37,251 nt of DNA from W0P33-017 sp963640395 (GTDB lineage Bacteria; Bacillota; Clostridia; Lachnospirales; Lachnospiraceae): assembly GCA_963640395.1 (NCBI GenBank), contig CAVHZH010000011.1, positions 1 to 37,251 of the forward strand. Direction: 5' to 3'. The notes beneath the pieces are model-generated. The model worked only from the letters and a program-made list of their open reading frames with translations. It did no database searches and had not been told where the DNA came from. How positions within the stretch are numbered: position 1 is the stretch's first letter; each line of letters begins with the position of its first letter. A program made the position numbers and the translations under genes. This document shows positions 23,427 through 30,916 of the stretch, in pieces.

Positions 23427-24131
23427 GTGAAAAGACCGGGAGAATTTCAGTCGGTGATCGGCTATCAGTTCAAGCAGGAGGGATTGCTGACGCAGGCGTT
23501 GACACACAGCTCGTATGCCAATGAAAAGCATATGAAAAAGGGGTCTGATAACGAGCGCCTCGAGTTTTTGGGGGATGCGGTGCTGGAGATCGTTTCCAGC
23601 GAATTTTTATACCATAAATATCCGCAGCTTCCGGAGGGCGAGCTGACAAAGCTGCGCGCCAGTCTGGTGTGTGAGCCGACATTGGCATTTTGTACCGAAC
23701 CGCTGCATCTGGGCGATTATCTGCAGCTCGGAAAAGGCGAGGATATGACCGGCGGCAGAATGCGCAAGTCTATTTTATCCGATGCACTCGAGGCGGTGAT
23801 CGGGGCGATTTACCTGGATGGTGGTTTTGCTAGTGCAAAGGAGTTTATCTCCAAGTATATACTGACAGATACAGAACATAAGCAGCTCTTTTATGATAGC
23901 AAGACAATCCTTCAGGAAGAAGTGCAGGGCAGCGGCCACGGCACGCTGCACTATGAGCTGGTCCGTGAGGACGGACCAGACCACAATAAGCATTTTGTCG
24001 TGGTAGCATATGTGGATACGAAGATGCTGGGCACCGGAGAGGGCTCTACCAAAAAAGCAGCGGAGCAGCAGGCGGCATATCAGGCACTGCTGCGGCTGCG
24101 GGGGCTGAATGGGGGTGACGCATGTATTTAA
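23427..24131 (+). CDS. rnc: Ribonuclease III
   Basis: A 234-residue double-strand RNA endonuclease processing rRNA precursors and antisense duplexes. The catalytic signature NERLEFLGDAVLEI is at about residues 38-51 and a dsRBD occupies the last ~70 residues (GTGEGSTKKAAEQQAAYQAL). The start is GTG 23427, with AAAGGAGG upstream. The end overlaps smc by 10 bp, suggesting coupling. Confidence 0.98.
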   Translation: MKRPGEFQSVIGYQFKQEGLLTQALTHSSYANEKHMKKGSDNERLEFLGDAVLEIVSSEFLYHKYPQLPEGELTKLRASLVCEPTLAFCTEPLHLGDYLQLGKGEDMTGGRMRKSILSDALEAVIGAIYLDGGFASAKEFISKYILTDTEHKQLFYDSKTILQEEVQGSGHGTLHYELVREDGPDHNKHFVVVAYVDTKMLGTGEGSTKKAAEQQAAYQALLRLRGLNGGDACI

Positions 24132-27100
24132 AAAGCATCGAATTGCAGGGCTTTAAGTCATTTGCAAACAAGCTCGTGTTCGATTTCCACAACGGCATCA
24201 CAGGCATCGTCGGACCGAACGGCTCCGGAAAGAGTAATGTGGCGGACGCGGTGCGCTGGGTGCTCGGGGAACAGAGCGCGAAGCAGTTGCGTGGCGCGAG
24301 CATGCAGGATGTCATTTTTGCGGGGACAGAGAACCGCAAGCCGCTCAGCTACGCATATGTGGCAATTACGCTGGACAATTCGGATCAGCAGCTGCCGGTT
24401 GATTATAATGAAGTAACGATTGCCCGCCGGGTGTACCGTTCGGGTGAGAGCGAATATCTGCTAAACGGCAATCCATGCCGTTTGAAGGATGTCAATGAGC
24501 TGTTTTACGATACGGGTATCGGTAAAGAGGGCTATTCGATCATCGGTCAGGGTCAGATCGACAAGATCCTGAGCGGCAGACCCGAGGAGCGGCGCGAGCT
24601 GTTTGACGAGGCGGCAGGCATTGTGAAATACAAGCGCAGAAAGGCGACTACGCAAAAGAAGCTGGACAGCGAGCACGAAAATCTGGTGCGCATCAACGAT
24701 ATTTTAGCAGAGCTGGAGCGTCAGGTCGGACCGTTAGAGCGTCAGGCAGAAAAAGCCCGCATTTATCTGAAAAAGAAAGAAGAACGGAAAAACTACGACA
24801 TCCATGCCTTTTTGCTGGAAATGGACCAGATGGAGCAGCAGGAGCAGTCGCTCGGCGAGAAATACCGGATCGCGGCGGATCAGTTGGAGGATACCAGACA
24901 GAAAAAAGCGCAGAACGAGACTGCATATCAGGATTTACAGGATGCGATCCGGACGATGGATGAGTATATCGCAGCGCTCCGTGATGAGATCGCAGGGACG
25001 AGTGTCACAAAGGGCAAGCTGGAGGGACAGATCAATGTCTTAAAGGAGCAGATCCATACGGCGCAGATGTCGGACGAGCATTATAAAAACCGCGCGTCTG
25101 CGATCGAGGGGGAGCGCGCTGACCACGAGGCGCAGCGGGCTGCCTACGAGGAGGAAAAGCAGCAGTTAGACGAACGGATTTCGGCGGTGACAGAAAAGCG
25201 GATCTCATTGGAGCAGCGTCTGGCAGAAGTCCGGGAAAAGATCGCGGAATGCAATGAAGGCATAGAAAAAGGAAAAAATGAGATCATCGAGCTGCTCAAC
25301 CACCGTGGAAATATCAAGTCGCGCGGGCAGAAATTCGATACGATGATCGAGCAGATCAACATCCAGAAGGCACGGCTGACAAGTCGGCGTTTGCAGCGGA
25401 AAAGTGAGGAATCCGGATTTGATGAGGAGGTTGTCCGCTGCGAGGAGGCGCTGCGTGAGGCAACCGAGCAGAATGCGGCGCTGCAGCAGGAGATCGCCGA
25501 TTTTGAGGAAAAGGACAGGGAGTGGGCGAAAAAGCTCACAGATACGCGGAAACGGTTAGAGGAGTCTACCGTATCCTTCCACAAAAAGCAGTCCAGACTC
25601 GAGTCGCTGCAAAATATCGCGGAGCGCTATGAGGGATACGGCGGCAGCATCCGGCGCGTCATGGAGAAAAAGGATGAGATCCCCGGCATCCACGGTGTCG
25701 TGGCAGATCTCATGAAGGTGGATAAAAAATACGAGACAGCCGTGGAGACCGCGCTCGGCGGAAACATCCAGAATGTCGTCACAGAGGATGAGGCGACGGC
25801 AAAGCAGATGATTTCTTATTTAAAGCAGAACCGGCTCGGACGTGCGACATTTTTACCTTTGACGAGTGTCAAGGGCGGAGACAACAGCAAATATGAGCGC
25901 GCGCTCGGCAAGACGGGTGTGCTCGGCATGGCGAATGAGCTGGTTCGGGTAGATCCGGTTTACGACGGCATCATGGCATATCTGCTCGGCAGAGTCGTTG
26001 TCGTGGACACGATCGACCATGCGCTGGCGCTGGCGAAGGAGTTCCGCTATTCCTTACATATCGTCACCTTAGAGGGCGAGTATTTAAGCCCCGGCGGATC
26101 GCTGGCGGGCGGTGCGTTTAAAAACAACAGCAATCTGCTCGGCAGAAACCGTGAGATTCAGGAACTTGAAAAAAATATCCGGATCTTACAGGAGGAGATC
26201 GGGGCAGAGAAAAAGCGTATAGAGGATATCAAAACGGCGCGTGAGCTGCTCACAGAGGATCTCGGAGCGGCGCGTGAAAAGCTGCAGCAGGGCTATTTGT
26301 CTGCGAATACGGCAAAGCTGAACTATAACCGTGCGAAGGAGCAAAAGGAGCAGAGCGAAAAGGTGTTTACCGGACTCCGGCTCGAGTCACGGCAGTTAGA
26401 GGAGCAGCTAAGGCAGATCGAACTCGACAAGGAGCAGATCGCAGGCGAATTGTCCGATGCGGACAAGCGCCAGCAAGAGATCGAGGAGGAGAACGGACGG
26501 CTGCAGGGCATTCTGGATGAACAGATTTATCTGGAGGAGAGTGCGACGAAGGAGTTTTCTGCGATCCAGATCGATGAGGCCAATTTCCGCCAAAAGAGCG
26601 GATTTATACAGGAAAATTTAAGCCGTGTGCAGGGAGAACTCAAAAAGCTGGCGGATGAGACAAAACAGATGCAGGAGGGACTGGCGCAGTCGCAGGAGGA
26701 GATCGTACAAAAAAAAGAGCAGATCGAACAGATCCGCCAGACGATCATCGCCGGGGATGACAGCCATTCACGCCTCGAACAGCAGTTAAAAGAGGCGACG
26801 GTACGCAAGGAACAGCTCTCGGAGGATAATAAGGGCTTTTACCAGAAAAATGATGAGCTGGCATCGCAGATCACGGAGCTGGAAAAGGAGATTTTCCGTC
26901 TGAACAACGGGCAGGAAAAGCTGGGCGAAGCAAAGGAATACCAGACCTCTTATATGTGGAACGAGTACGAGCTGACCTATCACAATGCGCTTGCGCTGCG
27001 CACCGACGAGAATTATACACTTGCAGAACTGAAAAAACGCATTGCGGAGGTCAAGGAGGCGATCCGAAAGCTCGGGGATGTCAATGTCAATGCGATCGAG

Positions 27101-27688
27101 GATTATAAAGAGCTGAACGAGCGCTATACGTTTTTAAAGACCCAGCATGATGATCTGATCGAGGCGGAGCAGACGCTCATGAAGATCATCGAGGATCTGG
27201 ATACCGGTATGCGCAAGCAGTTTGCAGAAAAATTTGCAGATATCCAGAGAGAGTTTGACAAGGCATTCAAGGATCTGTTCGGCGGCGGAAAGGGCACGCT
27301 GGAGCTGTTGGAAGATGAGGAGCATGACCTGCTCGAATGCGGCATCCGTATCATCGCACAGCCGCCCGGAAAGAAGCTGCAGAATATGATGCAGCTCTCA
27401 GGAGGAGAAAAATCACTGACGGCGATCGCGCTGCTGTTTGCGATCCAGAACTTAAAGCCGTCACCGTTCTGCCTACTGGATGAGATCGAGGCGGCGCTGG
27501 ATGATTCCAATGTAGACCGTTTTGCAAAGTATCTGCATAAGCTGACGAAAAACACGCAGTTTATCATTATCACGCACAGGCGCGGCACGATGAATGCGGC
27601 GGATCGCCTGTACGGTATCACGATGCAGGAAAAGGGCGTATCCACACTCGTATCGGTCAATCTGATCGAGGCGGATCTTGTGGAATAG
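24122..27688 (+). CDS. smc: Chromosome partition protein SMC
   Basis: An 1188-residue SMC ATPase. The N-terminal head has Walker A GPNGSGKSNV at residues 31-40. Two long coiled-coil arms flank the hinge (about 510-680; ADLMKVDKKYETAVETALGG start, then GGSLAGGA), and the C-terminal head carries the ABC signature LSGGEKSLTA and Walker B FCLLDEIEAALDDSNV. It dimerises at the hinge and, with ScpA/ScpB (not in this window), extrudes DNA loops to organise the chromosome. ATG 24122 lies inside the end of rnc. Confidence 0.98.
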   Translation: MYLKSIELQGFKSFANKLVFDFHNGITGIVGPNGSGKSNVADAVRWVLGEQSAKQLRGASMQDVIFAGTENRKPLSYAYVAITLDNSDQQLPVDYNEVTIARRVYRSGESEYLLNGNPCRLKDVNELFYDTGIGKEGYSIIGQGQIDKILSGRPEERRELFDEAAGIVKYKRRKATTQKKLDSEHENLVRINDILAELERQVGPLERQAEKARIYLKKKEERKNYDIHAFLLEMDQMEQQEQSLGEKYRIAADQLEDTRQKKAQNETAYQDLQDAIRTMDEYIAALRDEIAGTSVTKGKLEGQINVLKEQIHTAQMSDEHYKNRASAIEGERADHEAQRAAYEEEKQQLDERISAVTEKRISLEQRLAEVREKIAECNEGIEKGKNEIIELLNHRGNIKSRGQKFDTMIEQINIQKARLTSRRLQRKSEESGFDEEVVRCEEALREATEQNAALQQEIADFEEKDREWAKKLTDTRKRLEESTVSFHKKQSRLESLQNIAERYEGYGGSIRRVMEKKDEIPGIHGVVADLMKVDKKYETAVETALGGNIQNVVTEDEATAKQMISYLKQNRLGRATFLPLTSVKGGDNSKYERALGKTGVLGMANELVRVDPVYDGIMAYLLGRVVVVDTIDHALALAKEFRYSLHIVTLEGEYLSPGGSLAGGAFKNNSNLLGRNREIQELEKNIRILQEEIGAEKKRIEDIKTARELLTEDLGAAREKLQQGYLSANTAKLNYNRAKEQKEQSEKVFTGLRLESRQLEEQLRQIELDKEQIAGELSDADKRQQEIEEENGRLQGILDEQIYLEESATKEFSAIQIDEANFRQKSGFIQENLSRVQGELKKLADETKQMQEGLAQSQEEIVQKKEQIEQIRQTIIAGDDSHSRLEQQLKEATVRKEQLSEDNKGFYQKNDELASQITELEKEIFRLNNGQEKLGEAKEYQTSYMWNEYELTYHNALALRTDENYTLAELKKRIAEVKEAIRKLGDVNVNAIEDYKELNERYTFLKTQHDDLIEAEQTLMKIIEDLDTGMRKQFAEKFADIQREFDKAFKDLFGGGKGTLELLEDEEHDLLECGIRIIAQPPGKKLQNMMQLSGGEKSLTAIALLFAIQNLKPSPFCLLDEIEAALDDSNVDRFAKYLHKLTKNTQFIIITHRRGTMNAADRLYGITMQEKGVSTLVSVNLIEADLVE

Positions 27689-27788
27689 GAAATTTCGATG
27701 AATTTCCTATTACACAACAAAGCCCTCCGGGCAGGATCGCACAGCGGCGGATAAGAAGTGTGTCGCGGGAGCGACCCGCCGCAGGCGG
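27684..27788. repeat. Tandem hairpins between smc and ftsY
   Basis: Four stem-loops precede the terminator in this gap: 27684-27694/27701-27711 (11 bp, perfect, covering the smc stop), 27722-27725/27729-27732, 27762-27766/27771-27775, and 27776-27780/27784-27788. No gene is seen in the gap. Confidence 0.55.
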
Positions 27789-27816
27789 AGAATCCTGCAA
27801 AGCAGGATTCTTTTTT
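27789..27816 (+). terminator. smc terminator
   Basis: Perfect 10-bp stem (27789-27798 and 27802-27811) with an AAA loop running into TTTTTT. It lies only 20 bp before the ftsY start, so ftsY expression depends on read-through or on a promoter not recognised. Confidence 0.85.
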
Positions 27817-27835
27817 AACGAACAGGAGACAGATC

Positions 27836-28813
27836 ATGGAACAGGAACAGACGACAGAAAAGAAAAAAGGGTTTTTTGGCAGGCTTGTAGCGGGTCTGAC
27901 CAAGACAAGAGACAATATTGTCAAAGGAATCGACAACGTATTCAGCGGATTTTCCAATATCGACGATGATTTTTACGAGGAGATCGAGGAGATTCTCGTT
28001 ATGGGAGATCTCGGTGTCCATGCGACGGAGGAGATCATTGAAAATCTCAAGAAGCAGGTGAAGGAGCAGCACATCAAGGAGCCTGCGGACTGCAAGGAGC
28101 TGCTGATCGAGAGCATCAAGCGGCAGATGGATGTCGGAGAGACGGCATACCGTTTTGAACAGGAAACATCGGTCGTTATGGTGATCGGAGTCAACGGTGT
28201 CGGCAAGACGACCTCCATCGGAAAGCTAGCCGGAAAGCTCAAGGCACAGGGCAAAAAAGTCATCGTGGCGGCTGCAGATACGTTCCGCGCGGCGGCGGGC
28301 AGCCAGCTCGAGGAGTGGGCAAACCGTGCCGGGGTAGAGATGATCGGTGGTCAGGAGGGCGCAGACCCGGCGGCGATCGTCTATGATGCGATCGCGGCGG
28401 CGAAGGCGCGCCATGCGGATGTACTGCTGTGCGACACGGCAGGCCGTCTGCACAATAAGAAAAATCTGATGGAAGAATTGCGCAAAATGAACCATATCAT
28501 TGACCGGGAGTATCCGGATGCATACCGTGAGACACTGGTCGTTTTGGACGGTACAACCGGGCAGAATGCACTTGCACAGGCAAAACAGTTCTCGGAGGTA
28601 GCGGACATCACAGGTATCATTCTGACGAAGATGGACGGAACTGCTAAAGGCGGTATTGCGGTGGCGATCCAGTCGGAGCTTGGAATACCGGTGAAATATA
28701 TCGGTGTGGGCGAGTCGATTGACGACCTGCAGAAATTTGATTCAAATGATTTTGTAAATGCACTCTTTGACAGAGCGCCGGAAAGGAATGAAGAACATGC
28801 TGACATTGGATAA
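27836..28813 (+). CDS. ftsY: Signal recognition particle receptor FtsY
   Basis: A 325-residue SRP GTPase. A short basic N-terminus (KKKGFFGRLVAGLTKTRDN) stands in for the longer acidic A domain of other species. The N domain follows, then the G domain with G1 GVNGVGKTT (119-127), DTAGRLHNK and TKMDGTAKGG. It docks Ffh-ribosome complexes at the membrane. ATG 27836, after CAGGAGA, is preferred over the longer open frame from 27758, which would run through the terminator hairpin. It overlaps ilvA by 17 bp. Confidence 0.97.
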   Translation: MEQEQTTEKKKGFFGRLVAGLTKTRDNIVKGIDNVFSGFSNIDDDFYEEIEEILVMGDLGVHATEEIIENLKKQVKEQHIKEPADCKELLIESIKRQMDVGETAYRFEQETSVVMVIGVNGVGKTTSIGKLAGKLKAQGKKVIVAAADTFRAAAGSQLEEWANRAGVEMIGGQEGADPAAIVYDAIAAAKARHADVLLCDTAGRLHNKKNLMEELRKMNHIIDREYPDAYRETLVVLDGTTGQNALAQAKQFSEVADITGIILTKMDGTAKGGIAVAIQSELGIPVKYIGVGESIDDLQKFDSNDFVNALFDRAPERNEEHADIG

Positions 28814-30008
28814 GTTTGAAGAAGCAAGTGAGAAAGTAAAAGAGGTCACACTCGAGACCAAATTGGTCTACAGCGATTATCTGAGTGAGCAGACCGGAAA
28901 CAAGGTTTATTTAAAGCCGGAAAACATGCAGTTTACAGGTGCTTATAAGGTGCGTGGCGCGTATTATAAGATCAGCACGCTCTCCGATGAGGAGCGCGCC
29001 AAAGGCCTGATCACCGCATCGGCAGGAAACCATGCGCAGGGAGTCGCTTATGCGGCAAAATGCTATGGCTGCAAGGCGACGATCGTCATGCCGACGACGA
29101 CACCGCTCATCAAGGTAAACCGCACGAAGGGCTATGGCGCAGAGGTCGTGCTGTACGGCGATGTCTATGACGAGGCGTGCGCACATGCACTGGAGCTGGC
29201 AAAGGAGCATGGATATACGTTTATCCATCCGTTCGACGATCTGGCGGTAGCGACCGGTCAGGGCACGATTGCGATGGAGATCTTTAAGGAGCTGCCGCTC
29301 GTGGAATATATTCTTGTGCCGATCGGCGGAGGCGGACTGGCAACCGGCGTATCGACGTTGGCAAAGCTGCTCAATCCGAAGATCAAGGTCATCGGTGTAG
29401 AGCCGGCGGGCGCAAACTGTATGCAGGTATCCTTCCGGGAGGGTAAGGTGACGACGCTGCCGAGTGTCAATACGATCGCAGACGGTACTGCGGTAAAGAC
29501 GCCGGGCGAGCATATTTTCCCTTATATCAAAAAAAATCTGGATGACATTATCACCGTGGAGGATGACGAGCTCGTTGTCGCGTTCCTCGATATGGTGGAA
29601 AATCACAAGATGATCGTGGAAAATTCGGGACTTCTGACCGTCGCAGCGCTCAAAAAGCTCAAGGCGAAAAATAAGCGCGTCGTATCGATCTTAAGCGGCG
29701 GCAACATGGATGTGATCACCATGTCCTCAGTTGTGCAGCAGGGTCTGATCTTCAGAGACCGGATTTTCACTGTATCCGTGCTGCTTCCCGACAAGCCGGG
29801 CGAGCTGTGCAAGGTATCCGGGCTGATCGCAGGCATGCAGGGCAATGTCATCAAGCTTGAGCACAACCAGTTTGTCAGCACAAACCGCAGCGCGGCAGTG
29901 GAGCTTCGCATCACGATGGAGAGCTTTGGAACCGATCACAAAAAACAGATCATGGATACACTCGAGAAAGAGGGCTACCGCCCGAAACTCGTGCAGACAA
30001 CGCTGTAA
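28797..30008 (+). CDS. ilvA: Threonine ammonia-lyase with ACT domain
   Basis: About 403 residues. A fold-type II PLP enzyme turning threonine into 2-oxobutyrate and ammonia. The PLP lysine is Lys51 in FTGAYKVRGA; SAGNHAQGVAYAA and the phosphate-binding GGGGLATGVS are conserved. A single ACT domain occupies the last ~80 residues (TVSVLLPDKPGELCKVSGLIA). Length and layout match the short, catabolic-type/TdcB-with-ACT enzymes common in Clostridia, feeding isoleucine synthesis or 2-oxobutyrate fermentation. The start is set at ATG 28797 (AAGGA 9 bp before) inside ftsY; ATG 28788 is the alternative. Confidence 0.92.
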   Translation: MLTLDKFEEASEKVKEVTLETKLVYSDYLSEQTGNKVYLKPENMQFTGAYKVRGAYYKISTLSDEERAKGLITASAGNHAQGVAYAAKCYGCKATIVMPTTTPLIKVNRTKGYGAEVVLYGDVYDEACAHALELAKEHGYTFIHPFDDLAVATGQGTIAMEIFKELPLVEYILVPIGGGGLATGVSTLAKLLNPKIKVIGVEPAGANCMQVSFREGKVTTLPSVNTIADGTAVKTPGEHIFPYIKKNLDDIITVEDDELVVAFLDMVENHKMIVENSGLLTVAALKKLKAKNKRVVSILSGGNMDVITMSSVVQQGLIFRDRIFTVSVLLPDKPGELCKVSGLIAGMQGNVIKLEHNQFVSTNRSAAVELRITMESFGTDHKKQIMDTLEKEGYRPKLVQTTL

Positions 30009-30077
30009 GTAAAGAACTGCGGGCGGCTTACCATGTGTTTTTTCAAAAATAAAAAAGACGATTCGGTCAGAATTTGA

Positions 30078-30106
30078 TTGAAAGTAATGCGGTTGGATGA
30101 TAATAT
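30078..30106 (+). promoter_or_regulatory. Promoter of the small toxin-like gene
   Basis: TTGAAA, a 17-bp spacer, TAATAT. Predicted transcript start near 30113, giving a leader of about 130 nt before the 30-codon gene. Confidence 0.55.
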
Positions 30107-30114
30107 AGACATAT

Positions 30115-30145
30115 GGGAAACCAGAGAGCCGGGCGGCTTACCCTC
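30115..30145. repeat. Inverted-repeat copy, left
   Basis: GGGAAACCAGAGA, six other bases, then CGGCTTACCCT. The reverse complement of 30397-30422 gives the same string with small indels (GGGAAAGCCAGAGA, then GCGGCTACCCT). The inner part GGGCGGCTTACC also occurs directly repeated at 30021-30032. The copies lie at the predicted 5' ends of the two opposing transcripts. Confidence 0.65.
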
Positions 30146-30151
30146 TTTATC

Positions 30152-30237
30152 GGAGGGTTGCTAAGCCATGGCGGGGCTTGTTTAGCAACGACCGGGGCTT
30201 GGCGTAGATTTGACCCTCCAGACGAAAGAAAGGAGGG
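30152..30237 (+). promoter_or_regulatory. Switch-like structured leader controlling the toxin ribosome binding site
   Basis: CCCTCC (30214-30219) can pair with the upstream GGAGGG (30152-30157), closing a long stem that also contains TTGCTAA/TTAGCAA, or with GGAGGG of the Shine-Dalgarno sequence (30232-30237). The two pairings exclude each other, so the leader could mask or expose the ribosome binding site of the small gene. Confidence 0.5.
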
Positions 30238-30245
30238 CGTTGTCA

Positions 30246-30338
30246 ATGATTACATATTCTGATATGGTTCAGTTTTGTATATTCATTGTTGCCCTTGTTG
30301 GTCTTTGTTATGAGATTTTCAAGGATAAACGAAAATAG
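30246..30338 (+). CDS. Small hydrophobic holin-like toxin peptide
   Basis: A 30-codon gene: start MITYSDMVQFC, a ~15-residue hydrophobic membrane stretch, and a charged tail YEIFKDKRK. This is the layout of the 'putative holin-like toxin' peptides and other type I toxins (TxpA, BsrG, Fst-like), which insert in the cell membrane. An excellent AGGAGGG lies 9 bp upstream. It has its own promoter, a foldable leader and a shared terminator, and an opposing promoter for an antisense RNA lies downstream. The gene is too short for routine ORF callers. Toxicity is inferred; a harmless small membrane peptide is the alternative. Confidence 0.65.
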   Translation: MITYSDMVQFCIFIVALVGLCYEIFKDKRK

Positions 30339-30429
30339 CCGCCAACTATTCGCAGTAGTTGACGGCTGTTTATAAAACAGTTTGTAAAATTACTTTAGGG
30401 TAGCCGCTTCTCTGGCTTTCCCTCTTTCT
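30335..30429 (-). ncRNA. Candidate antisense RNA antitoxin
   Basis: From the minus-strand promoter at 30464-30436 a transcript would start near 30429 and run leftward to the shared hairpin at 30367-30337, which on this strand is continuous (one U-G pair) and is followed by ATTTTCG. About 95 nt, with no open frame. It overlaps the 3' end and stop codon of the toxin message, the arrangement of txpA/ratA and other convergent type I systems. Its 5' part can fold through AGCC/GGCT and AGGG/CCCT. Existence is inferred from promoter and terminator only. Confidence 0.5.
30337..30380. terminator. Shared two-way terminator of toxin and antisense RNA
   Basis: Arms 30337-30348 and 30356-30367 pair over 12 positions (one C-A mismatch on the plus strand, a U-G pair on the minus strand). 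A second perfect hairpin CTGTTT-ata-AAACAG (30366-30380) follows on the plus side. Confidence 0.65.
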
Positions 30430-30435
30430 ATGCCT

Positions 30436-30464
30436 AATATAACATAGTGGTATATTTTTTACAA
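30436..30464 (-). promoter_or_regulatory. Antisense RNA promoter
   Basis: Minus strand: TTGTAA (30464-30459), a 17-bp spacer, TATATT (30441-30436). It points at the toxin gene and no open reading frame follows it. Confidence 0.6.
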
Positions 30465-30495
30465 GACCAAACATACATTCGACAAGAAAAAACAC

Positions 30496-30524
30496 TTGAC
30501 ACCTATTTTCTCTTGTAGTATGAT
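30496..30524 (+). promoter_or_regulatory. ylxM-ffh promoter
   Basis: Consensus TTGACA, a 17-bp spacer, TATGAT, 32 bp before the ylxM start. It gives the SRP genes a promoter of their own downstream of the inserted small-gene locus. Confidence 0.8.
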
Positions 30525-30556
30525 AACTGAGGCTTGAGAGAAAAGGTGTGGTGACG

Positions 30557-30913
30557 ATGGCATCAGATATGGAACCGAAGGTACAGCAGACGTATTTGTA
30601 CGATTTTTACGGGGAGCTGTTGAATGAGCATCAGCGGAAGGTCTTTGAGGATTTTGTATTCAATGACCTGTCACTCGGGGAGATCGCAGAGGAACAGGAT
30701 ATATCCAGACAGGCAGTGCATGACATGATCAGGCGCTCGACAAAGAAGCTGGAGGAATATGAGCATCGTCTGCATCTGCTGGAGCGTTTTCTGGATCTGC
30801 GTGAAAAGGCAGTCCGCATACAGAAATGTGCAGAAGAATACGAACTCAGCCACGGGGAGCATTTGCTGGAGGAGATCAAACAGATCTCAGGTGAAATCAT
30901 AGAGGAATTATAA
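30557..30913 (+). CDS. ylxM: UPF0122/YlxM DNA-binding protein
   Basis: About 118 residues, all helical, with a sigma-region-4-like helix-turn-helix (LSLGEIAEEQDISRQAVHDMIRR). YlxM proteins are encoded next to ffh in Bacillota and stimulate or modulate SRP assembly and its GTPase. The gene ends 3 bp before ffh. ATG 30557 with AAAGGTG upstream is favoured; GTG 30548 and ATG 30569 are alternatives. Confidence 0.92.
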   Translation: MASDMEPKVQQTYLYDFYGELLNEHQRKVFEDFVFNDLSLGEIAEEQDISRQAVHDMIRRSTKKLEEYEHRLHLLERFLDLREKAVRIQKCAEEYELSHGEHLLEEIKQISGEIIEEL

Positions 30914-30916
30914 TAT

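Noticed and set aside
27124..27957. Minus-strand open frame of 277 codons across smc and ftsY
   Set aside because: Runs through a terminator hairpin and two well-supported genes on the other strand; serine-rich composition is typical of a shadow frame.
30006..30043. Possible ilvA terminator (GTAAG...CTTAC then a T-run)
   Set aside because: Only 5 bp of stem around a loop of about 16 nt; too weak to call, and part of it is the repeated GGGCGGCTTACC segment.
30115..30237. A known riboswitch class upstream of the small gene
   Set aside because: The fold does not match any riboswitch class I can recognise, and the downstream gene is not metabolic; toxin-leader control fits better.
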